DNA of 39,001 bases from Comamonadaceae bacterium. GTDB taxonomy: Bacteria > Pseudomonadota > Gammaproteobacteria > Burkholderiales > Burkholderiaceae_C. The DNA is taken from the NCBI GenBank assembly GCA_013297985.1, contig JAAFIY010000025.1, forward strand, positions 1 to 39,001. Direction: 5' to 3'. Within the stretch, counting starts at the first letter, position 1. Each line of letters begins with the position of its first letter. Positions 1-8,000 of the stretch are shown piece by piece. The notes under the pieces are model-generated. The model was not told the DNA's origin. It saw only the letters and a program-made list of their open reading frames with translations, and ran no database searches. The translations under genes and the position numbers were made by a program.

Positions 1-1
1 C

Positions 2-1054
2 CTGCGCCGCCTGGCCATGAAGAGCACCGCCGCATCGGCGGCCATGACGCCACTCACCCAAATGCTGGCCGCCTGCGCCCTGTCGGCCGTGATCGCGTTG
101 GCGCTGTGGCAAAGCAGCGGCAGCGGGCAAACCGTGGGCAGTTTTGTGGCCTTTGTGACGGCCATGCTCATGCTGATTGCGCCCATCAAACATTTGAGCG
201 AAGTGGCCAACCCCATCACCCGGGGCTTGGCAGCCTTGGAGCGCGGGCTGGAGTTGCTCGACCAAACCCCGGTGGAGTTAAGCGGCCGCCACCGCACCGA
301 CCGCGCCGACGGCCTGATTGAGTTTGAACAGGTCGAGGTGCGCTATCGCCCCGACCCCGACGCCGCCCCCGCCCTAGACGGCCTAAGCCTGCAAATTGGC
401 CCCGGCCAATCGGTGGCGCTGGTGGGGCCATCGGGCTCGGGCAAAACCACGCTGGTCAATTTGCTGCCGCGCTTTGTGCGCCACACTGCGGGCAACGTGC
501 TGCTAGACGGCGTGCCGCTAGAAGACTGGAACTTGGCCAACCTGCGCCAACAGTTTGCGTTGGTCAGCCAAGACGTGGTGATGCTCAACGACAGCGTGGC
601 GGCCAACGTGGCGCTGGGCCACCCTGAAGGCCTTGACCGCGACCGCGTGCTGGTGTGCCTGCGCGCCGCGCACTTAGGGCCTTGGCTGGCCACTTTGCCC
701 GAAGGCCTTGACACCGCACTGGGCCACAACGCCCACACCTTAAGCGGCGGCCAACGCCAGCGCCTAGCCATCGCCCGCGCCTTGTACAAAGACGCGCCCA
801 TCCTCATCCTGGACGAAGCCACCTCAGCCCTGGACACCGAAAGCGAAAGGCTGGTGCAAGAAGCCCTGGCCCGCCTGATGCTGGGCCGCACCACGCTGGT
901 GATTGCGCACCGATTGAGCACCGTGGAGCGCTGTGATCGCATTGTGGTGATGGCGCAGGGCCGCATCGTGGAAGCGGGCGACCACGCCAGCCTGCTGGCC
1001 GCTGGCGGCCTTTATGCACGGCTGTACCAGGGTGGATTTGCTGAAACGCCATGA
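2..1054 (+). CDS. msbA: Lipid A export ABC transporter, MsbA-like (3' part only)
   Basis: The reading frame is open at the left edge, so the N-terminal transmembrane part is missing. What remains is the last membrane helices followed by a complete nucleotide-binding domain. Visible motifs are Walker A (GPSGSGKTT), the ABC signature LSGGQRQR, Walker B with ILILDEATSALD and the switch histidine in IAHRLSTV. MsbA-type half-transporters act as homodimers in the inner membrane and flip lipid A-core to the periplasmic face. The motifs prove an exporter-type ABC half-transporter; the lipid A role is inferred from overall resemblance and from the coupled glycosyltransferase. The stop overlaps the next start (ATGA), suggesting translational coupling. 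A general multidrug exporter of the same fold is the main alternative. Confidence 0.85.
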   Translation: MRRLAMKSTAASAAMTPLTQMLAACALSAVIALALWQSSGSGQTVGSFVAFVTAMLMLIAPIKHLSEVANPITRGLAALERGLELLDQTPVELSGRHRTDRADGLIEFEQVEVRYRPDPDAAPALDGLSLQIGPGQSVALVGPSGSGKTTLVNLLPRFVRHTAGNVLLDGVPLEDWNLANLRQQFALVSQDVVMLNDSVAANVALGHPEGLDRDRVLVCLRAAHLGPWLATLPEGLDTALGHNAHTLSGGQRQRLAIARALYKDAPILILDEATSALDTESERLVQEALARLMLGRTTLVIAHRLSTVERCDRIVVMAQGRIVEAGDHASLLAAGGLYARLYQGGFAETP

Positions 1055-1950
1055 ACACGCCAACTTCTGCCCCCGCGGCCACCGCCCCACTCATCAGCGG
1101 GTTCACCTTTTTGCGCAACGGCGTGGAGCTTGGCTTTCCCTTCATTGAAAGCATCCAAAGCCTGCTACCGCTGGTGCATGAATACGTGATTGCCGTCGGC
1201 GCCGGGCGTGACGACACCTTGGCCCGTATCCACGCTTTGGGCAGCCCAAAGATCCGCATCATTGAGACCGTCTGGAACGAGCGCATGGCCGAGCGCGGCT
1301 TTGTCTACGCCCAGCAAAAAATGATCGCCCAATACGCCTGCACTGGCGACTGGGCCTTCTACCTTGAAGGCGACGAGGTGCTGCACGAGGCCGACCTGCC
1401 GACCATCGCGGCCAGCGTGGCCCGCCACCACGCCAACCCGCAGGTAGAAGCACTGGTGTTTGACTACCTGCACTTCTACGGCAGCCCGCACTGGCTGGCC
1501 AGCAGCCCGGCGTGGTACCGGCGTGAATGTCGGCTGATACGCAACACCATCCGTAGTTACGCGCCGGACGGCCAGTTTTGGGTGGTGATGGACCAACACA
1601 AACGCGGCCGCCACCCGCAGGCCGCGCTGGCCCTAGCGCCCATCTACCACTATGGCCATGTGCGGCGTACCGACTACATGCAGCAAAAGATGAACCAGGT
1701 GGCGCGCTACTGGAACGGCGCGCCGCCCAAAGTGGACTATGCGCAAATTGATCCGCAATCGCTTAAGCCCTTCACCGGCAGCCACCCGGCCGTGATGGCG
1801 CATTGGCTGGCGCATGAGGCTGAAACGCAGTACACGCCCAACCCCGGCCATGTGCTCACGCGGCGCGAACGCAAGCACCGCATCAGCATGGCCATTGAAC
1901 GGGCCACCGGTTGGGACTTGAGCCACAAGCATTACAAGCTGGTGGCTTGA
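1051..1950 (+). CDS. Glycosyltransferase, family-2-like
   Basis: This 299-residue protein begins with a short beta-strand/helix pattern (GFTFLRNGVELGFPFIESIQSLLPLVHEYVI split over residues 16-47) typical of GT-A glycosyltransferases. It has an acidic cluster YLEGDEV around residues 104-110 that could be the metal- and nucleotide-sugar-binding DxD-like motif. No membrane segment or signal peptide is apparent, so it probably works on the cytoplasmic face of the inner membrane. Its start overlaps the stop of the MsbA-like gene, so the two are probably co-expressed. An LPS-core or other envelope glycan role is inferred from that context; donor and acceptor sugars cannot be read from the sequence. 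Confidence 0.7.
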   Translation: MNTPTSAPAATAPLISGFTFLRNGVELGFPFIESIQSLLPLVHEYVIAVGAGRDDTLARIHALGSPKIRIIETVWNERMAERGFVYAQQKMIAQYACTGDWAFYLEGDEVLHEADLPTIAASVARHHANPQVEALVFDYLHFYGSPHWLASSPAWYRRECRLIRNTIRSYAPDGQFWVVMDQHKRGRHPQAALALAPIYHYGHVRRTDYMQQKMNQVARYWNGAPPKVDYAQIDPQSLKPFTGSHPAVMAHWLAHEAETQYTPNPGHVLTRRERKHRISMAIERATGWDLSHKHYKLVA

Positions 1951-1970
1951 TTGCGGTGGCGTTGAGGCTA

Positions 1971-2021
1971 ATCGGGCTGCAGCGCCCTATTTAATTGCGC
2001 AAGCAGCTATCAAAATAGTAG
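1971..2021 (+). repeat. Two-hairpin short repeat, copy 1 (intergenic)
   Basis: This is a full-length copy of the unit found eight times in the window. A GGGC/GCCC hairpin (ATCGGGCTGCAGCGCCC) is followed by a spacer, the core AGCAGCTAT and a second small hairpin CTAT-CAAA-ATAG. It lies between the convergent 3' ends of the glycosyltransferase and the mandelate-racemase-like gene, where a hairpin could help end transcription. No U-run follows, so it is called a repeat rather than a terminator. Confidence 0.8.
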
Positions 2022-2039
2022 GAATCAGCTTGCTGAAGG

Positions 2040-3116
2040 CTACGGCACCCTAAAGCGCTGCACCGCCTCATCCACCCACGCCAGACCCGCACCGGGCGCA
2101 TCCCTGACTACCGCTTTGCCATCCACGATTTGCAGCGGCTGCCGCAGCACCGGGTCGGCAATGTCCAGGTACTCCAGCCAGTGCGCGGTGGGCGTCACAG
2201 GCATCAAATGCGCGGTGAATTCTTGAAAGATGTGCGACGACATCGGCCTGCGCCAGGCCTGCGCAATTGCAGCCGCGCGCAGCCAGCCAGACACGCCGCC
2301 AATCTTCATCAAATCGGGCATCACCAAATCACCCGCGCCTGCGGCCAGGCTGGCTTGCATGGGCGCGGTGCCCCACCAGTTTTCACCCAGCTGAATCGGG
2401 GTGTGGGTTTGCGCCGCCAATTGGGCATGGCCCGCGTCGTCGTCATAGCGGGTGGGCTCTTCAATCCACGCCAAGCCCAAGTCGTCCAAGGCCCGCAGGC
2501 GCTGCATGGCCTGCGGCACGGTCAGTGATTGGTTGAAATCCACCGCCAGCGCGCACTGGCTGCCTAGCACGTTTTGCACCGCGCGAATGGTGGCGATGTC
2601 TTCAGCCAGCGTGGGGTAGCCAATCTTGATTTTCATCAGCGCAAAGCCACGGTCTAACGCCTCTTGCGCCAGTTCACAGCCGCGCTCAATGCCGTCCATG
2701 CCTTGGCTGAAATACGCGGGCACCGGCCTGGGCACGCCGCCCAGCAAACGCATCAGCGGCAGGTTTTGGGCGATGGCAGCCGCGTCCCAAGCGGCCATGT
2801 CGATACCGGCGAGCGCGGCGGTGATCAAGCCCGTATTGCCCAGCAGGCGAAAGCGCGGGTCAAGCATCTGCTCGATTGCGGCGGGGGCGGCAGGCTGATC
2901 TTTGAGGAGCGCGGCCAGGTTCTCCAGCAACTGCACCACCGGCTTGAGCGCCAGCGGGGTGTAGGTAAACAAGTAGCTGCGCCCCACCACGCCCTGGTGG
3001 GTGCGCAAATCAATCAGCACCAGCGGCGCGTGCGTGACGGTGCCGCTGGCGGTGCGCACCGGCTGGGCCAATGGCACGCTGACGGGCGTGGCTTGCAGGG
3101 AATGAAAGGTGAGCAT
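2040..3116 (-). CDS. Mandelate racemase-like enzyme (enolase superfamily)
   Basis: The 358-residue protein matches the mandelate racemase plan closely. It has an N-terminal capping domain and a TIM barrel with MKIKIGYP (Lys162, Lys164), AVDFNQSL (Asp193), WIEEPT (Glu219), QLGENWW (Glu245), MPDLMKIGG (Asp268), SSHIFQEF (His295) and HWLEYLD (Glu315). These correspond, at a constant offset of two, to the catalytic and Mg-binding residues recalled for Pseudomonas mandelate racemase (Lys164/Lys166, Asp195, Glu221, Glu247, Asp270, His297, Glu317). Both general bases are present, so racemization of a 2-hydroxy acid is plausible. Related acid-sugar dehydratases keep the same residues and cannot be excluded. 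The frame stays open to 3239, but the ATG at 3116 gives the family length and avoids overlap with the divergent thioesterase gene. Confidence 0.8.
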   Translation of the reverse strand: MLTFHSLQATPVSVPLAQPVRTASGTVTHAPLVLIDLRTHQGVVGRSYLFTYTPLALKPVVQLLENLAALLKDQPAAPAAIEQMLDPRFRLLGNTGLITAALAGIDMAAWDAAAIAQNLPLMRLLGGVPRPVPAYFSQGMDGIERGCELAQEALDRGFALMKIKIGYPTLAEDIATIRAVQNVLGSQCALAVDFNQSLTVPQAMQRLRALDDLGLAWIEEPTRYDDDAGHAQLAAQTHTPIQLGENWWGTAPMQASLAAGAGDLVMPDLMKIGGVSGWLRAAAIAQAWRRPMSSHIFQEFTAHLMPVTPTAHWLEYLDIADPVLRQPLQIVDGKAVVRDAPGAGLAWVDEAVQRFRVP

Positions 3117-3224
3117 GGGGGCCGCTGAAGTGGAGTGGATGTCGCCTGCGCGCCAAGGGCATTGCAGGTAATGAGCAAGCTCAAACGATAGTGTGCAAGT
3201 CAAAGCCCTTTCTTTCTTTTGCCC

Positions 3225-3683
3225 ATGAAATCTGTTCAAGACTTACCCACGGTAGACATCAACTGCCGCGCTGATTTGCGCGACGCCATTCACGCCATGC
3301 CTGCGTCCAAGCTGATGGGCCTGCGGGTGCTGGGTTTTGATGCGGCGGGCGTGTCGTTGATCGAACTGCCGCTGCGCACCGAGCTAACTTTTGACGGCCG
3401 CGCAGCCCAAGGCGGCATCGTGGGCCTGCTGGCCGACTACGCCGGTGTGAGCGCGGCGGCCAGCACCCTGCCCCCGGGTTGGATATGCAGCACCCTGGGT
3501 TTTGAAGTGCACAACGTGGCCCCCGCGCGCGGCCAGCGCTTGGTGGCGGTGGGCCGCGCCCAGGTGGTGGGGCGCAGCCACGCGGTAAGCCGCGCCGAGG
3601 TGTATGCGCAAGACAGCGACGCCCTCACGCTGGTCTGTGTGGCCACCACCACTTGCAGGCCGTTTGAGTTGCCTAAGGCTTAG
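3225..3683 (+). CDS. PaaI-family hotdog thioesterase
   Basis: This 152-residue protein has the single hotdog-fold signature: a helix with FDGRAAQGGIVGLLADYAGVSAA around residues 53-75, then strands such as CSTLGFEVHNVAPARGQRLVAVGRAQVVGRSHAVSRAEVY split over residues 86-127. Family members hydrolyse acyl- or aryl-CoA thioesters in the cytosol, usually as tetramers. Substrate cannot be assigned. It is divergent from the mandelate-racemase-like gene with about 108 bp between them, so a shared aromatic or hydroxy-acid catabolic role is possible but only inferred. An in-frame TTG at 3219 is possible; ATG at 3225 is preferred. Confidence 0.75.
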   Translation: MKSVQDLPTVDINCRADLRDAIHAMPASKLMGLRVLGFDAAGVSLIELPLRTELTFDGRAAQGGIVGLLADYAGVSAAASTLPPGWICSTLGFEVHNVAPARGQRLVAVGRAQVVGRSHAVSRAEVYAQDSDALTLVCVATTTCRPFELPKA

Positions 3684-3695
3684 GGTCTGAAATGA

Positions 3696-3747
3696 ATCGG
3701 GCTGTACCGCCCTATTTGATTGCCTAAGCAGCTATCAATTCAATAGC
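3696..3747 (+). repeat. Two-hairpin short repeat, copy 2 (intergenic)
   Basis: Full-length unit: a GGGC/GCCC hairpin (GGGCTGTACCGCCC), the spacer TATTTGATTGCCTA, the core AGCAGCTAT and a terminal hairpin GCTAT-CAATTCA-ATAGC with a perfect 5-bp stem. It fills most of the gap between the thioesterase and the FAD oxidoreductase and ends 16 bp before the latter's ATG, so it probably forms part of that gene's leader. Confidence 0.85.
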
Positions 3748-3763
3748 GTGCAACACTTGCGCG

Positions 3764-4954
3764 ATGGCTGCTTCTCCCCACATCATGATCATCGGCGGCG
3801 GCGTCATGGGTGCCGCCACCGCTTACTTTTTGGCAGCCCAGCACGGTGTGCACGCCACCGTCATTGAACGCGACCCCACCTACACCCGCGCCAGCAGTGC
3901 CCTGTCGGCCAGCAGCATCCGCCAGCAGTTCTCGGCCCCGGTCAACATGCGTTTGAGCCGCTGGAGCTTTGACTTTTTGCAGCGCGCTCACACTGAACTG
4001 GCCGTGGGCGCCGATGCCCCGCACCTAAGCCTGGTCACCCAAGGCTATCTGTACCTGGCCACCCCGCAAGGCCGGGCCATGTTGGCAGCCAAGCAGGCCA
4101 CGCAGACTCTGCACGGCGCCGATATTGAATGGCTGCCCCAGCCCGCGTTGGCGCGGCGCTTTGGCTGGCTGCACACCGACGACTTGGCCGCGGGCACTTG
4201 GGGCCGCAGCGGCGAAGGCTGGTTTGACGGCCCCGCGCTGTTGCAAGCCTTTAAGCGCAAGGCCCAGTCCCTGGGCGCGCGCTGGCGCACCGGTGAGGTG
4301 GCGCACGTCCACACGCGCAACGACCGCGCCCACGCCCTGCAACTGACCGACGGCACCCAGCTAGACGGCATCGACGCCCTGGCCCTGTGCGCAGGCGCGT
4401 GGAGCAGCCCCCTGGCCGCGCAAATGGGCCTGCACATCCCCGTGGCCCCAAAAAAGCGCGATGTGTTTGTGTTTGACAGCCCCGCCGCCACCCCCGGCTG
4501 CCCGCTGGTGATCGACCCCAGCGGCATCTGGTTTAGGCCCGAAGGCAGCGGCTGGCTGTGCGGCGCGCCGCCCCGCGCCACCACGGGCAACCCCGACCTG
4601 GATGACCCCGACGAAGCCCCGCTGCACGCCATTGACCACGCCCTGTGGGACGACTTCATCTGGCCCGCCCTGGCCCACCGCGTGCCGCAGTTTGAAGCCG
4701 CCCGCGTGCGCAGTGCCTGGGCCGGCTACTACGAAATGAACGCCTGGGACCACAACGGCCTGGCCGGCCCCGTGCCTGGCTGCGCCAACGCCATCACCGC
4801 CTGCGGCTTTAGCGGCCACGGCATGCAACAAGCGCCTGCCGTGGGGCAAGCCATGGCGCGGCTATTGATGGGCCAGCCCGCGCCCGAGGTGGACGCGCTG
4901 ACACCTGCGCGCATTGCGGCGGGGGTGCGGGTGGTGGAGGCGAATGTGATTTGA
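3764..4954 (+). CDS. FAD-dependent oxidoreductase, DAO family
   Basis: A Rossmann dinucleotide-binding motif IIGGGVMGAATAYFL lies at the N-terminus (residues 8-22), followed by an acidic strand end VIERD. The stretch SSALSASSIRQQFS and the C-terminal GFSGHGMQQAPAVGQAMARLL are typical of the D-amino-acid/sarcosine/dimethylglycine oxidase family. At 396 residues it has normal length and no signal peptide. Such enzymes oxidise amines or N-methyl amino acids with FAD, passing electrons to oxygen or a quinone. It resembles the FOXRED1-like branch, for which no bacterial substrate can be read from sequence. It stands alone between a repeat and the RTX gene. Confidence 0.75.
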   Translation: MAASPHIMIIGGGVMGAATAYFLAAQHGVHATVIERDPTYTRASSALSASSIRQQFSAPVNMRLSRWSFDFLQRAHTELAVGADAPHLSLVTQGYLYLATPQGRAMLAAKQATQTLHGADIEWLPQPALARRFGWLHTDDLAAGTWGRSGEGWFDGPALLQAFKRKAQSLGARWRTGEVAHVHTRNDRAHALQLTDGTQLDGIDALALCAGAWSSPLAAQMGLHIPVAPKKRDVFVFDSPAATPGCPLVIDPSGIWFRPEGSGWLCGAPPRATTGNPDLDDPDEAPLHAIDHALWDDFIWPALAHRVPQFEAARVRSAWAGYYEMNAWDHNGLAGPVPGCANAITACGFSGHGMQQAPAVGQAMARLLMGQPAPEVDALTPARIAAGVRVVEANVI

Positions 4955-5079
4955 GGGGGTGGCGGGCAGCGCAGGCCCTGGGTTCACTTGTAACGCTCCG
5001 GCGCGCTTAAGTTGCAATGGGTTGACTGCTCGACAATTGCTGAAAAGTCTGGCTACCTGATTGGCTAGGCGGCTTGTCT

Positions 5080-5085
5080 TGAGGA
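5080..5085 (+). promoter_or_regulatory. Ribosome-binding site of the RTX gene
   Basis: TGAGGA lies 6-7 bases before the ATG at 5092. It is one of the better Shine-Dalgarno matches in the window and supports that start, which also places the first Ig-like module right at the N-terminus with no signal peptide. Confidence 0.6.
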
Positions 5086-5091
5086 TCACTC

Positions 5092-8000
5092 ATGCCCGTT
5101 GCACCGACCACCACCGTCTTGACTGCCTCGCTGTCGGCAGACACAGGCACCAGCAGCACCGACTTCATCACCAGTGCAGCGGCCCAAACCGTGTCGGGCA
5201 CCCTGAGCGCCAACTTGGCCGCGGGAGAGAAGGTGGAGGTGTCGTACGACAACGGCGGCACTTGGAGCGACGCCACCAGCTATACCCTGGGCAGTAGCAC
5301 CTGGTCTAGCACCACCACCCTGGCAGGCAGCAATGTGTTCCAAGCGCGGGTGAGCAATTCAACAGGCAGCAGCACGCCCTTGACCCAAAGCTATGTGCTG
5401 GACGCCGGCACCTATGCACCCACGGTGGCCAATGGCACGGTGTACGTCACTGAGGATGCAGGTGCTGTGGTCACTGGCGCCGGTTCGGTACTGGGTGGCG
5501 CGTATCGGTTCGGGTGGAGCGACTTTGGTGTGGCAGATGCAGATGCGGTCGCCAACCTCAGCATCAAGATCATGAGCGTGCCGATCTCGGGCACGCTTGA
5601 GTTCTACAACGGAAGCACGTGGAATGCGGTGGTGGCTGGCACCACCACCCTGACGTCGTCGGCCATTGGCAGCGGCCACTTGCGCTTTGTGCCGGCGGCC
5701 AATGAGTCGGGTGACAGCAGCTTCGCCAGCGCAGGCGTGGGCAACCGCAGAAACGACTACGCCACATTTACGTTCGTAGCGGTGGATGGTTCGGGCTTGA
5801 CGAGCGCCACCGGCGCCACCATGACGGTGGATGTCAAGCCAGTGGCCGACGCGCCTGTGTCGTCAGTGACCAATTTTTCGAGCACGCCGCGTTTCACCAC
5901 CTCGTGGGAGGCGGCTGACACTGGCGTGACCCAGTTCACGCTGAATCCGGATACCACCGCGACGGCTTACGCATCGGCCGCCACGCTCGCAGGTTGGACA
6001 CGGGTGGACACGCCTGATCCGTTTCCGGGCGGGACCAACGTGTTCAAGATTTGGTCCAGCAGCGACTTGCTGGCCGCCCAGAACGGCACCAGCTACGCGG
6101 CTTCGCCAGCCGCTGGCAACGGAGTGAACTGGCTGGAATTGGCCAATGCGGACAACGCTGGCGCTCTTTTCCAAACGCTGGGTATCAGCCGAAACGTGAC
6201 CACGACGGCGGGTCGGGTGTATGAGCTGTCGCTGAGCTACGCAGGCCGTTTGGGCTTCAGCAATGACTTCACGCTCATCAGCGTCTACGTGGATGGCGTG
6301 AAGCTGGCTAGCTACTCCAACCTCAGTCCGCAGGACGCCCTGAACTGGCAGCAGGCCAAGTTTTCGTTTGTGGGCAGCGGTGGCAGCCAGCAGATCAAGA
6401 TCGTCACCGAGGCCTTGCAGTACTCGTCAAGCGGGCGAGGGGCCATGGTGGATGTCATCACCCTGGTGGAGCATCAAGGCGTGCTGGCGGGCAATGCGGC
6501 CAGCGGCACCAAGACCGAAATTGCATTGGCCAGCTACATCAGTGCGGCCTTGTCAGATACCGATGGGTCGGAGTCGCTCAGCTACAGCTTCAGCAGCTTG
6601 CCGGTGGGTGCCACCATCGTCACAACGGCAAGCCCATCGGGTATCGCCGCCGTGGCTGGCAGCGTGGCGGTGTCCGCAGCGGACGTGGCCAGCGCCAAAC
6701 TGCAGCTGCCTGCTTCAGCCTTGGGCAATTTCAGCGTCTCAGTGACGGCTACTGCCACCGATGCTGACGGCAGCACCCGCACAAGCGCCCCGCAGACCTT
6801 CAACTTCAGAGTCACGGGCGGCATGGGGGCTGACGGCTACAGCTACTTGTTTGGCGACGTCAACCCCAACGCCATCAACGGCACCACCGGGGCCGACTCC
6901 ATCGCTGCCGGTGCTGGCAACGACAGCGTCAGCGCCAACTCTGGCAACGACCTTATTGTGGGTGGCGCGGGTAGCGACAGCCTGACCGGAGGCGGTGGCG
7001 CGGACACGTTTGTATGGGCAGCCAACGACAACGGCACCAACGCGGCGCAGGCTGTTGACACCATCAGTGACTTTTCCACCGCCACCTACGCGTCGGGCGG
7101 GGACCGAATCGATCTTTCCACGCTGCTAGTTGGTGCATCGACGGCCACCTTGGACAAGTTCGTCCACTTCAGGTGGGACGGAACGAACACCACCGCTTTC
7201 ATCAGCACCACGGGCGCATTCACGGCCGGGCATGCGGTAGGGGGAACCTTCACCGACGTCACCAACAATTCGGTGCAGCAAATTGTCTTCAGCGGGGTGA
7301 ACCTGACGAGCGGTTTCACCACAGATCTGCAGGTGCTCAATGACCTCATATCCAAGGGCAAGTTGGTCATTGACTCCGCTGTGGTGGTGCCCCCACCGGC
7401 GCCCACCACTACCGTGCTGTCGGCGGCGCTCTCGGCCGACACGGGCGCCAGCACCACTGACTTCATCACCCGCACTGCGGCCCAAACCATCTCTGGCACC
7501 TTAAGCGCCAACTTGGCCAGTGGCGAGAAGGTGGAGGTTTCGTTCAACAACGGCAGCACCTGGATCGACGCAACCAGTTTCGCCAGCGGCAGCAACACCT
7601 GGTCGGCCAACGCGACGCTGGCCGCCAGTGGCGTGTTGCAGGTGCGGGTCAGCAATTCAACGGGCAGCAGCACCGCCTTCACGCAGGCTTATGTTCTCGA
7701 TACCACGGCGCCGACCTTCCTGCCCGCCACCAGCACGCCCGCAGACGACGCCACAGCCTTCGGTATCGGCAACGACGTGGTGGCCAAGTTTGGCGAGCGA
7801 ATTGACGCCAGCAGCGACCTGAGCAAGGTGTATCTGAAAGACGCGGCCACCAACACTCTGGTGCCGGGCGTAGTGAGCATCAATGTGGACGGCAATGTCG
7901 TCATCAACCCCAGCGGCAACCTGAACTACAGCACCGCCTACTACGTCAGCTGGGACGCCAACGCCTTGAAAGACACAGCGGGCAACGCCGTGGCGGCAGT

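Noticed and set aside
3117-3239. In-frame upstream extension of the mandelate-racemase-like gene
   Set aside because: The added 41 residues do not belong to the family and would overlap the divergent thioesterase start; ATG 3116 gives the normal length.
5050-5066. Sigma-54-like promoter TGGCTACCTGATTGGC before the RTX gene
   Set aside because: The GG to GC spacing is off by one and TTGGC replaces TTGC, so it does not meet the consensus.
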